17,140 bases of DNA from Prado023 sp039812125. Its GTDB lineage: Bacteria; Actinomycetota; Actinomycetes; S36-B12; CAIYMF01. The notes below the pieces were generated by a model, which saw nothing but the letters and a program-made list of their open reading frames with translations, was not told the origin of the DNA and did not search any database. Below are positions 1-6,606 of this stretch, piece after piece. The first letter of the stretch is position 1. Each line of letters opens with the position of its first letter. Location: the NCBI GenBank assembly GCA_039812125.1, contig JBDHZV010000051.1, positions 1-17,140 of the forward strand, read 5' to 3'. Made by a program: the position numbers and the translations under genes.

Positions 1-51
1 GCTGGTCGGGGAGCTGGTCGGCGTCCGACGTCCGGGTGGGTGCGCCTACCG

Positions 52-456
52 TCAGGCGGGGGCGATCTCGGCGATGAGGGCCTCGATGCGCCGGCGGATC
101 TCGTCGCGGATCGGCCGGACCGCCTCGACGCCCTGGCCGGCGGGATCGGCCAGGGCCCAGTCCTCGTAGCGCTTGCCGGGGTAGATGGGGCAGGTGTCCC
201 CGCATCCCATGGTGATGACGACGTCGGAGGCGCGCACGGCGGCGTCGGTGAGGATCTTGGGGGTCTCGGCGCTCATGTCGATGCCCTCCTCGAGCATTGC
301 GGCCACGGCGGCGGGGTTGACCTGGTCGGCCGGCGCGGAGCCGGCGGAGCGGACCTCGACCCGGTCTCCGGCCAGGTGGGTCAGGTAGGCCGCCGCCATC
401 TGGGAGCGGCCGGCGTTGTGGATGCAGACGAACAGCACGCTGGGCTGGTCGGACAC
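52..456 (-). CDS. arsC: Arsenate reductase, low-molecular-weight phosphatase fold (mycothiol-type likely)
   Basis: A cytoplasmic enzyme that reduces arsenate to arsenite, 134 residues, the usual family size. The phosphatase-like P-loop CIHNAGRS begins at residue 11 (Cys11, Arg17), and the ADP segment at 103-105 supplies the likely general acid Asp104. Two further cysteines lie in GCGDTCP (Cys85, Cys89), followed by IYPGKRYEDW. This resembles the actinobacterial arsenate-mycothiol transferases more than the thioredoxin-linked S. aureus type. The coupling thiol is inferred, not seen. The start is GTG at 454-456, preceded by GGAGGA at 461-466. It is the last gene of the leftward ars operon, 57 bp after the aquaporin-like gene. 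That pairing suggests arsenite produced here can leave through the channel. Confidence 0.93.
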   Translation of the reverse strand: MSDQPSVLFVCIHNAGRSQMAAAYLTHLAGDRVEVRSAGSAPADQVNPAAVAAMLEEGIDMSAETPKILTDAAVRASDVVITMGCGDTCPIYPGKRYEDWALADPAGQGVEAVRPIRDEIRRRIEALIAEIAPA

Positions 457-513
457 GGATTCCTCCAGAGCGGGATCGGGTTGGGGGCCAATGGGTTCGT
501 GTGTGACGGATCG

Positions 514-1230
514 TCAGGTGCGCTCGTGCACGGGACCGGGCAGGTCCAGCGGCTCTGGGGCGCCCCCGGGCCGCGGGTGGAACAGCTCGGTCTGGGCCGC
601 GCCGATCGCCGCACCCACGAGCTGGGCGGCGACGAACGGCAGCACCGAGGACGGGGCGATCCCGGCGAACGTGTCGGTGAACGCCCGACCGATGGTGACC
701 GCGGGGTTGGCGAACGAGGTCGAGGACGTGAAGAAGTAGGCGGCGCCGATCCACGCGGGCACGAGGGCGGGGCCGAGCCGGCCGTTGCCGGTTCGGGTCA
801 GCGCGCCGATGATCCACAGCAGTCCAGCGGTGGCCACCACCTCGCCCAGCAGCAGGTTCGACCCGGAGCGCACCGTGGTGGACAGCTGGACCGCGGGTAG
901 GTCGAACATCAGGTTGGCCAGGATCGCCCCGGTGATCGCCCCGGCGACCTGGGCGGGGACATAGGCAGCTCCCTCCCGGGCGGGGATCTCCCGGCGGACC
1001 AGGGCAACCCCGGTGACGGCGGGGTTGAAGTGGGCTCCGGAGATCGGCCCGAGGGTCCAGATCAGCAGGCCCAGCACCAGCACGGTGGCCAGCATGTTCA
1101 TCAGCAGCTGCACGCCGACATCGCTGGTGAGGGTGGTGGCCATGATCCCCGAGCCGACCACTGCGGCCACCAGGATCATCGTGCCCAGGAATTCGGCGGT
1201 CACCCGGCGGGCCACCGGGGCCAGCCTCAC
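514..1230 (-). CDS. aqpS: Aquaporin/MIP-family channel of the arsenic operon (AqpS-like)
   Basis: A six-helix membrane channel of 238 residues with both half-helix motifs: NPA at 69-71 (SGAHFNPAVT) and NPA at 175-177 (SFANPAVTIGR). In glycerol and water channels the residue after the second NPA is the selectivity-filter arginine; here it is Val178. An ars-linked MIP gene next to arsC matches the Sinorhizobium AqpS arrangement, where arsenite produced by ArsC flows out down its gradient. Function here is by analogy. The GTG start at 1228-1230 overlaps the stop of the upstream gene as GTGA, so the two are probably translationally coupled. An upstream extension in this frame runs antisense or out of frame to the neighbouring gene and is not used. 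Confidence 0.9.
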   Translation of the reverse strand: MRLAPVARRVTAEFLGTMILVAAVVGSGIMATTLTSDVGVQLLMNMLATVLVLGLLIWTLGPISGAHFNPAVTGVALVRREIPAREGAAYVPAQVAGAITGAILANLMFDLPAVQLSTTVRSGSNLLLGEVVATAGLLWIIGALTRTGNGRLGPALVPAWIGAAYFFTSSTSFANPAVTIGRAFTDTFAGIAPSSVLPFVAAQLVGAAIGAAQTELFHPRPGGAPEPLDLPGPVHERT

Positions 1231-1754
1231 GGGCGGCCCGCCGGGGAGGCGAGGTGGGTCTGGTAGTCCTTGTTCCCGCCGGACAGGTTGGCCACCCAGG
1301 TGAATCCGAGGCAGCGCAGGATGTTCTGCCCGGCGTTGCCCGACACGCCCTTGTCGCAGTAGGTGACCGTCGGCACGGTCGGGTCGAGCTCGCCGGCGCG
1401 GGCTCGCAGCTCGCCGAGCGGGAGGCGGATCGAACCGGGCACGTGGGACTTCGCGTGGTCCTTGGCCGAGCGGACGTCGACGACCTGGATCATCACCGGG
1501 TCCCCCTCGATCCGCTCCCCGGAGTCCAGCAGCACGGCGGTGGCCGGGTCGCCCTCGATCGCCGCCGCCGTCGCACCGAGGCGATGGTCGACCCCGTGGG
1601 CGCGCAGCGACTCGGCCACCCGGTTGTTGCGGCGGGCGAACCATGCGGGATCGCGCGGCTCCAACGCCCCGATCTCGGCATCCTCGGTGTTGCGCCGGGC
1701 CTTGGCTCCCACCGAGGTCCCGGCCGCCACCGACCCAACAAGCACAATGCGCAT
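1227..1754 (-). CDS. Miniature rhodanese protein: remnant of a CoA-disulfide-reductase-like flavoenzyme
   Basis: From ATG 1752-1754 the protein is 175 residues. Residues 1-32 match the first beta-alpha unit of an FAD-dependent disulfide reductase (MRIVLVGSVAAGTS then AKARRNTEDAEI). Residues about 37-85 match the end of its NAD-binding domain (AESLRAHGVDHRLG, LLDSGERIEGD). Residues 88-165 form a rhodanese domain (VVDVRSAKDHAKSHVPG, then YCDKGVS with candidate active Cys133, then NLSGGNKDY). Full-length relatives run to roughly 550 residues; most of the FAD/NAD core and the SFxxC redox cysteine are absent, so flavin chemistry seems impossible. The frame is nevertheless open. An alternative ATG lies at 1770-1772; neither start has a clear Shine-Dalgarno site. 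It is the first gene of the leftward ars operon. A sulfurtransferase or persulfide role is possible; a decaying pseudogene is the alternative. Confidence 0.75.
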   Translation of the reverse strand: MRIVLVGSVAAGTSVGAKARRNTEDAEIGALEPRDPAWFARRNNRVAESLRAHGVDHRLGATAAAIEGDPATAVLLDSGERIEGDPVMIQVVDVRSAKDHAKSHVPGSIRLPLGELRARAGELDPTVPTVTYCDKGVSGNAGQNILRCLGFTWVANLSGGNKDYQTHLASPAGRP

Positions 1755-1836
1755 TGAGCAATCATGGATCATGGGCCACCCGGATGGCCAATCGGGTCAG
1801 GACCTTCGGCCCATCCCCGCACCACCGCACCACCCC

Positions 1837-1842
1837 TACGCT
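1837..1842 (+). promoter_or_regulatory. Candidate -10 element of a leaderless arsR promoter
   Basis: TACGCT fits the actinobacterial TANNNT consensus and ends 6 nt before the arsR ATG at 1849. There is no Shine-Dalgarno sequence, so transcription may begin at the A of the start codon. I see no convincing -35 element. Confidence 0.4.
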
Positions 1843-1858
1843 TCAACCATGATCGAAG
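1841..1858. promoter_or_regulatory. Candidate ArsR operator overlapping the arsR start
   Basis: CTTCAACCATGATCGAAG is an imperfect dyad with CTTC/GAAG arms, placed over the putative -10 and the start codon, where bound ArsR would block initiation. Assignment rests on position and weak symmetry only. A related heptamer, GATCATG, lies at 1767-1773 beside the divergent gene. Confidence 0.3.
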
Positions 1859-2187
1859 TTATGACCATCGACAGGTCGCCGCAGCAGCAGGAGCAGGCTG
1901 TGGCACTGCTGGCCGTTGCAGCCGACCCGGTCCGCTGGCGCCTGTTGGCCGAGCTGTCTGCCGCGGGGACCCGGTGCGTGTGCGACCTGCAGCCGGTCGG
2001 GGGGGTGGCACCCAATGTGCTGTCCTACCACTTGAAGGTGCTGCGTGAGGCTGGCCTGGTGACCTCGGCCAAGCGCGGCCGGTGGGTGGACTACACGATC
2101 GCCGACGATGCGCACGCCCGGATCGCTGCCGCCCTGCCGACCGGCGGCCTGTCGCCACACCACACACAGCCGAGTTGCTCCAGATGA
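1849..2187 (+). CDS. arsR: ArsR/SmtB-family arsenite-responsive repressor
   Basis: A small winged-helix repressor of 112 residues that would leave DNA when arsenite binds. The helix holding the metalloid ligands reads RCVCDL (Cys43, Cys45), the classic ArsR CxC motif, followed by the recognition region PNVLSYHLKVLREAGLV (about 55-71) and the wing KRGRWVDYTI. A third cysteine at residue 110, near the C-terminus, could be another ligand; this is inference. I chose ATG 1849 because it sits 6 nt after a TANNNT box; ATG 1861 is the alternative. The stop overlaps the next start as ATGA (2184-2187). It is divergent from the rhodanese-aqpS-arsC operon and probably controls both directions. Confidence 0.93.
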   Translation: MIEVMTIDRSPQQQEQAVALLAVAADPVRWRLLAELSAAGTRCVCDLQPVGGVAPNVLSYHLKVLREAGLVTSAKRGRWVDYTIADDAHARIAAALPTGGLSPHHTQPSCSR

Positions 2188-3248
2188 GCGTCCTCGAGCG
2201 GGTCCCGACCGATCGGCGCGGCCAGGTCGGCACACTCGCGGCCGCTGCGTTCCTCTGGTGGGCGCTGTACTCGGTGAACCTGCCGTTCTGGGACTGGCTG
2301 CTCTACGACGTGTTCGGGATGGACCCCGCGGCGCAGCTGACTGAGACGCTGCACTTCTTCTGCTACGACACGGTCAAGATCAGCCTGCTGCTGACCGGGA
2401 TCATCTTCGTGGTCACGGTGCTGCGCTCGTACATGAGCGTGGAGCGCACCCGCGCCCTGCTCGGCGGGCGGCGCGAGGGCGTGGGCAACGTGATGGCCGC
2501 CAGCCTCGGGGTGGTCACGCCGTTCTGCTCCTGCTCGGCAGTACCGGCCTTCATCGGGTTCGTCGCCGCCGGCGTGCCGATCGGGGTGACCCTGAGCTTC
2601 CTGATCGCCTCCCCGCTGGCCAACGAGGTCGCCATCGGCCTGCTCTGGTCGCTGTTCGGCTGGCAGGTCGCCGCTCTCTACGTCGTGGCGGGCGTCAGCA
2701 TCGCGATCGTCGCCGGGTGGGTACTCGGCCGGCTGCACGCGGAACGCTGGGTCGAGCCGTTCGTGTTCCAGACCACGCTGCGCGGCCAGCCGATCGACCC
2801 CGCGGCCGGACTGACCTTCGACCAGCGCATCGTCATGGGCATCGAGGAGGTCGGCACCATCCTGCGCAAGATCTGGCCCTACCTGCTGGTCGGCATCGGC
2901 CTCGGGGCGATCATCCACGGCTGGGTGCCCACCGACTTCTTCACCACCTACGCCAACGCCGACAACCCGTTCGGCGTGCTGGTCGCCGTCGCCCTGGGCA
3001 TCCCGCTGTACTCCAACGCCGCCGGCATCATGCCCCTGGTCGAGGTCCTCTACGCCAAGGGCATGCCCATGGGCACCGTGCTGGCCTTCATGATGGCCGT
3101 GGTCGCACTGAGCCTGCCGGAGATGATCCTGCTGCGCCGGGTGCTGCAGCCCAAGCTGCTGGGCCTGTTCATCGCCGTGGTGGCCACCGGGATCATCGTC
3201 GTGGGCTACCTGTTCAATGCCCTCCTCGGCTCCGGGGCCGTCACATGA
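2184..3248 (+). CDS. arsP: PF03773-type permease (ArsP-like)
   Basis: A multi-helix permease of 354 residues from the family that includes ArsP, an exporter of trivalent organoarsenicals, and permeases proposed for other metals. The hallmark is TPFCSCSAVPAFIGF, with Cys115 and Cys117 at the mouth of a helix, followed by GVPIGVTLSFLIASPLANE. The second half repeats the fold, with GIPLYSNAAGIMPLVE. The start overlaps arsR as ATGA and the stop overlaps the next gene as ATGA, so arsR, permease and thioredoxin-like gene form one tight transcription and translation unit. The ars context favours an arsenic-related substrate. The actual substrate (MAs(III), arsenite, or an unrelated metal) cannot be read from the sequence, and the gene symbol is provisional. 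Confidence 0.85.
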   Translation: MSVLERVPTDRRGQVGTLAAAAFLWWALYSVNLPFWDWLLYDVFGMDPAAQLTETLHFFCYDTVKISLLLTGIIFVVTVLRSYMSVERTRALLGGRREGVGNVMAASLGVVTPFCSCSAVPAFIGFVAAGVPIGVTLSFLIASPLANEVAIGLLWSLFGWQVAALYVVAGVSIAIVAGWVLGRLHAERWVEPFVFQTTLRGQPIDPAAGLTFDQRIVMGIEEVGTILRKIWPYLLVGIGLGAIIHGWVPTDFFTTYANADNPFGVLVAVALGIPLYSNAAGIMPLVEVLYAKGMPMGTVLAFMMAVVALSLPEMILLRRVLQPKLLGLFIAVVATGIIVVGYLFNALLGSGAVT

Positions 3249-3502
3249 CCACCGTCATCAAGGTCCTCGGCCCCGGATGCCGCAACTGCGTGATCCTTGA
3301 CCGGGTCACCCGCGAGGCCGTCGCCGACCTCGGCCTCGACGCCAGCGTGGAGAAGGTCGAGGACTACCAGACGATCATCGAATTCGGCGTCATGACCACC
3401 CCCGCGCTGGTCGTCGACGAGCAGGTCGTCCTCGCCGGGCGCGTGCCCACCCTGACCGCACTTCGCCACCTGCTCACCGCAGCAACCCAACCCCAGCCCT
3501 GA
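3245..3502 (+). CDS. Small thioredoxin-fold protein (CRNC), first of a tandem pair
   Basis: An 85-residue single-domain protein of the redox-active disulfide/Thioredoxin_3 type. It begins MTTVIKVLGPGCRNC with the CxxC pair Cys12/Cys15 and has the cis-proline segment MTTPALVVDEQVVLAGRVP. There is no signal peptide, so it acts in the cytoplasm. The start overlaps the permease stop as ATGA. Genes of this family commonly sit next to PF03773 permeases, which suggests a partner role such as delivering a thiol-bound substrate or reducing the CSC site. That role is inferred. It is a paralogue of the next gene. Confidence 0.85.
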   Translation: MTTVIKVLGPGCRNCVILDRVTREAVADLGLDASVEKVEDYQTIIEFGVMTTPALVVDEQVVLAGRVPTLTALRHLLTAATQPQP

Positions 3503-3529
3503 CCTGCCCACACGAAAGGGAGCACCACC

Positions 3530-3769
3530 ATGATCATCAAGATCCTCGGCTCCGGCTGCGCCAACTGCCAGCGCCTGGAAGCCAATGCCAAGCAGGCGCT
3601 GGACAGCCTTGGCATGGAGGCCACCATCGAGAAGGTCACCGACTTCGGTGACATCGCCTCATACGGGGTCATGAGGACCCCCGGCCTGGTCGTCGACGAG
3701 CAGGTCCTGGTCTCCGGGCGCGTCCCCGATGCCAAGGAGATCGCGACGCTGCTGGCACCCGTCAACTGA
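3530..3769 (+). CDS. Small thioredoxin-fold protein (CANC), second of a tandem pair
   Basis: A 79-residue paralogue of the preceding protein: MIIKILGSGCANC with Cys10/Cys13, then VMRTPGLVVDEQVLVSGRVP around the cis-proline. The two share the same overall plan, but the bases around the CxxC differ (RN versus AN), and the second lacks the proline- and glutamine-rich tail. Unlike its neighbour it has its own ribosome site, AAAGGGAG at 3515-3522, 7 nt before ATG 3530, so it may be translated independently and more strongly. It probably belongs to the arsR-permease-acr3 transcript. Function is inferred as redox or metalloid handling. Confidence 0.85.
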   Translation: MIIKILGSGCANCQRLEANAKQALDSLGMEATIEKVTDFGDIASYGVMRTPGLVVDEQVLVSGRVPDAKEIATLLAPVN

Positions 3770-3802
3770 CACCTGTCCAACCGCCAAGACAGGAGCATTC
3801 CG

Positions 3803-4906
3803 GTGACACCCTCCGAGCACCGCTCCACAACAGTCTCCCCTCCAGATGACGATGCCGCGGTCCTGGGCCGGCTGTCCACGCTGGACCGGTTCCTCCCGGT
3901 GTGGATCCTGCTGGCCATGGCCGGCGGCCTGCTCCTTGGGCGAGTGCTGCCCGGGGTCCAGGGCGTCCTGGACGCGGTGAAGGTCGGCCAGACGTCGCTG
4001 CCCATCGCGATCGGGCTGCTGATGATGATGTACCCCGTGCTGGCCAAGGTGCACTACGAGGACATGAGCCGGGTCACCAGCGACAAGCCGATGCTGTGGA
4101 GCTCGTTGCTGCTGAACTGGGTGATCGGCCCGGCCCTCATGTTCACCCTGGCGTGGGTGTTCCTGGCCGACTACCCGGAGTTCCGCACCGGCCTGATCGT
4201 GATCGGCCTGGCCCGCTGCATCGCGATGGTGCTGATCTGGAACGACCTGGCCTGCGGCGACCGGGAGGCCGCCGCACTGCTCGTTGCGATCAACTCGGTG
4301 TTCCAGGTGCTGGGCTACGCCCTGCTGGGCACGTTCTACCTGGAGATCCTGCCCGGCTGGCTGGGCCTGCCGACCGAGGAGGTCACCTTCTCCACCGCGG
4401 AGATCACCAAGTCGGTGCTGATCTTCCTGGGCATCCCCCTGGCCGCCGGCTACCTGACCCGCCGGATCCTGCGCCCGCGCCGCGGAGCGGACTGGTACGA
4501 CCACACCTTCCTGCCCCGCATCGGCCCGTGGGCGCTCTACGGGCTGCTGTTCACCATCGTCGTGATGTTCGCCCTGCAGGGCGAGGCCATCACCTCAGAC
4601 CCGCTGAGCGTTGTGCTGATCGCGATCCCACTGCTGGCCTACTTCGCGATCATGTGGTCGGTCTCGTTCGTCGTCGGCCGGCGCGCACGGCTGCCCTACC
4701 CCAAGACCGCCACCCTGGCGTTCACCGCCGCCGGCAACAACTTCGAGCTCGCCATCGCGGTGAGCATCGGCGTCTGGGGCGTCACCTCAGGCCAGGCGCT
4801 CGCCGGGGTCATCGGCCCGCTCATCGAGGTCCCAGCCCTCGTCGGGCTGGTCTACGTGTCCCTGTGGCTGCGTCGACGGCTCGCCTGGCGGCGGATGACC
4901 CCATGA
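3803..4906 (+). CDS. acr3: Arsenite efflux permease, ACR3 family
   Basis: An inner-membrane arsenite exporter of 367 residues with about ten hydrophobic segments. Family signatures are GLARCIAMVLIWNDLACGD (Cys139, Cys151) and TAAGNNFELAIAVS (Glu315). Cys139 and Glu315 align in context with the cysteine and glutamate known to be essential in characterised Acr3 proteins. A hydrophilic N-terminus of about 28 residues precedes the first helix. The start is GTG at 3803-3805, with AGGAG at 3791-3795 and a 7-nt spacer. It lies 33 bp after the second thioredoxin-like gene and is most likely the last intact gene of the rightward ars operon. It would export the arsenite made by ArsC. Confidence 0.95.
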   Translation: MTPSEHRSTTVSPPDDDAAVLGRLSTLDRFLPVWILLAMAGGLLLGRVLPGVQGVLDAVKVGQTSLPIAIGLLMMMYPVLAKVHYEDMSRVTSDKPMLWSSLLLNWVIGPALMFTLAWVFLADYPEFRTGLIVIGLARCIAMVLIWNDLACGDREAAALLVAINSVFQVLGYALLGTFYLEILPGWLGLPTEEVTFSTAEITKSVLIFLGIPLAAGYLTRRILRPRRGADWYDHTFLPRIGPWALYGLLFTIVVMFALQGEAITSDPLSVVLIAIPLLAYFAIMWSVSFVVGRRARLPYPKTATLAFTAAGNNFELAIAVSIGVWGVTSGQALAGVIGPLIEVPALVGLVYVSLWLRRRLAWRRMTP

Positions 4907-5094
4907 CCGGGCCCACCTTCCTGGCGGCCCCACCCCGGTTCCTGTCCTCACCGGCAAGCCTTGGAGATCGACCCGCCGGCCGCGGCCCAGGCGTACCGGG
5001 AGCGGATCATCGGTCGCCTGCGCGGTGCCGTGCCCGACGTCGAGCATGCGAGCAGGGTCCTTGGTGGTGCGAAGACAGAGGGGAGCCGATGTGA
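4903..5094 (+). pseudogene. Possible decayed reading frame after acr3
   Basis: An ATG at 4903 overlaps the acr3 stop as ATGA and opens a 63-codon frame with normal GC-rich third positions for about the first 15 codons. After that, good codon usage moves to another frame, from TTG 4961 to about 5065, encoding EIDPPAAAQAYRERIIGR and then LRGAVPDVEHASRVLGG. This looks like a small gene broken by a frameshift or by an insertion or deletion. I recognise no family. It could also be ordinary intergenic DNA between the convergent acr3 and tetR genes. Confidence 0.35.
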
Positions 5095-5099
5095 CGCGG

Positions 5100-5777
5100 T
5101 CACGGCGGGGAGGGGTGGTGCTCCACTTCCAGGCCCTTGGCCAGGATGTCGACGGCGGTTTCGAGCAGTGCTGCGGCGACGGGGTCGTCGGTCGGGTCGA
5201 GCGAGGGGTCCTGTGCGGGCATGATCGTGAGCCCCATGAGGGTGGCCAGGATGGTGATGGCGGCGTGGATTGGGTCGGCATCGGGGCGGACCCGCCCGAG
5301 TGCCTGTTCGGCAGACAGGTACTGGGCGAGGAGTGCGGGCGGGTTGGGCTCGGGAAGGTCGGCGATTGCCGCGGTCAGGTCGCCGGTGCGCAGCGCCGCG
5401 ATTCCCGCCTGCCGGCGGGCGATGAGTGCGGGATCGGTGAGCATGGCTAGCTCGAGGGGCAGCATGTGCTGACGCAGGCTGGCCAGCTGGGTCAGGGTCT
5501 CGCTGAGGTTGCTGGCCAGCGTGGCCTGCCCGGCGCGGTCTGGCAGGCCGGTCATCCAGGTGATCACCGGCTGGTTGGCGTCGACGACGGCCGAAAGGAA
5601 CAGGGCGTGCTTGTCCGGGAAATGTCGGTAGATCGTGCCCTCGGCGACTCCGGCCGCCGCGGCGATCGCCTTGGTCGTCGCGTGCGCGTAGCCGACCTCG
5701 GCGACCACATCCCGCGCGGCTGACAGGAGGCGGGCCCGAGTCGTCGTACCGCGCTTGCCTGCGCTGCTCTCCGCCAT
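5100..5777 (-). CDS. TetR-family transcriptional regulator
   Basis: A 225-residue repressor with a typical N-terminal helix-turn-helix: ARLLSAARDVVAEVGYAHA, then TTKAIAAAAGVAEGTIYRHF at about 34-53. The rest is a divergent all-helical ligand-binding domain. The start is ATG at 5775-5777, with GGAAGG at 5786-5791 and an 8-nt spacer. It follows the ABC permease gene by 31 bp on the same strand, so it is probably the third gene of the ATPase-permease-regulator operon and represses that operon, including itself. A candidate operator lies at 7585-7596. The ligand is unknown, but linkage to an ABC exporter suggests an exported drug or metabolite. Confidence 0.92.
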   Translation of the reverse strand: MAESSAGKRGTTTRARLLSAARDVVAEVGYAHATTKAIAAAAGVAEGTIYRHFPDKHALFLSAVVDANQPVITWMTGLPDRAGQATLASNLSETLTQLASLRQHMLPLELAMLTDPALIARRQAGIAALRTGDLTAAIADLPEPNPPALLAQYLSAEQALGRVRPDADPIHAAITILATLMGLTIMPAQDPSLDPTDDPVAAALLETAVDILAKGLEVEHHPSPP

Positions 5778-5808
5778 CGCGACCGCCTTCCGCTGCCCGG
5801 TGGTGAGG

Positions 5809-6606
5809 CTAGTCGGTGACGTCGCGACGCAGGAGCACCACCGCGGCAGCACCTAGACCAAGGGCGACGTACAACCCGGCCCAGCGCAGCGCGGTGCCCT
5901 GCGAGACGGTCGCGCTGCCACCCTGCGCCACCGCCGTCAGCGTGCCGCTGAGCAGCCAGTCCGGCGTGGTGTCGAACAACCGGCTGAGCATCGACTCGAC
6001 GACGAGCACGTACCCGGCGCCGACTGAGATGGCGATGGCCGACGAACGCGTCAGGTAGGCGATCGCCAGGCCGATCACCCCCCACACGAGCAGGGCCAGG
6101 TAGGCGCTGGCCCAAGTGCTGATGATCGTGCTCGCCGCGCTTCCAGCCCATGCGGACGTGTCGATACCGGCGGACTGGGCGCCTGCGGGAGCGATCCCGA
6201 CCGTCACGACGGTCGCCACGGTCGTGGCCACCGCGGTCAGCAGCGCCAGGGCCGCTACCTTGCCGACCAGCAGCGGCCAGCGCTCGGGCATCGCAGCAAC
6301 CAGCAATCGGATGAGCCCCGTCGAGTAGTCGGTGGCCACCCCGATGGCCCAGAACGACAGGGTCACGATCCCGAACATCGTCGACGCGGCCGGCATCCCG
6401 GCCATCAGCCCGTCGGCGGAGGCGAGCTCGGCAGCGGACGGGAAGGCCACCCCGGGGGCCCCCGCCGGCAGCTCCACACCCTCGCCGACCACGCTGAACA
6501 TGATCGTGTTCGCCATCACCGCGAACACGGCCATCAGCCCGAACCACCCGAGGAGCATGCCCCGCCGGCGCAGCCGCACCAGCTCACTTCGCAGGGATCG
6601 CATCAT
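5809..6606 (-). CDS. ABC-2 type transporter permease
   Basis: A membrane protein of 265 residues with about six hydrophobic segments (near 18-38, 76-95, 112-138, 160-185, 188-210 and 240-258). A short basic N-terminus (MMRSLRSELVRLRRRG) precedes the first helix, as is usual for ABC-2 permeases. The segment ATDYSTGLIRLLVAAMP after the second helix is typical of this class. The start ATG 6604-6606 shares one base with the ATPase stop (TGATG) and has a strong GGGAGGTGG ribosome site at about 6611-6619, so the two are translationally coupled. It forms the channel of the exporter with the ATPase. The substrate is not evident. Confidence 0.88.
   Translation of the reverse strand: MMRSLRSELVRLRRRGMLLGWFGLMAVFAVMANTIMFSVVGEGVELPAGAPGVAFPSAAELASADGLMAGMPAASTMFGIVTLSFWAIGVATDYSTGLIRLLVAAMPERWPLLVGKVAALALLTAVATTVATVVTVGIAPAGAQSAGIDTSAWAGSAASTIISTWASAYLALLVWGVIGLAIAYLTRSSAIAISVGAGYVLVVESMLSRLFDTTPDWLLSGTLTAVAQGGSATVSQGTALRWAGLYVALGLGAAAVVLLRRDVTD

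Noticed and set aside
1..51. GCTGGTCGG direct repeat at the window edge
   Set aside because: The stretch is too short and cut by the window, so I cannot say whether it is coding or a true repeat.
40..900. A plus-strand 286-codon frame across arsC and aqpS
   Set aside because: It is antisense to two clearly recognised genes, and its Gly/Asp-rich product lacks any domain.
4978..4987. GGCCGCGGCC palindrome after acr3
   Set aside because: Short all-GC palindromes are frequent by chance at this base composition.
5091..5103. GTGAC-GCG-GTCAC hairpin at the tetR stop as a terminator
   Set aside because: The 5-bp stem with a 3-nt loop overlaps the tetR stop codon and has no T-run. It is too weak to call.
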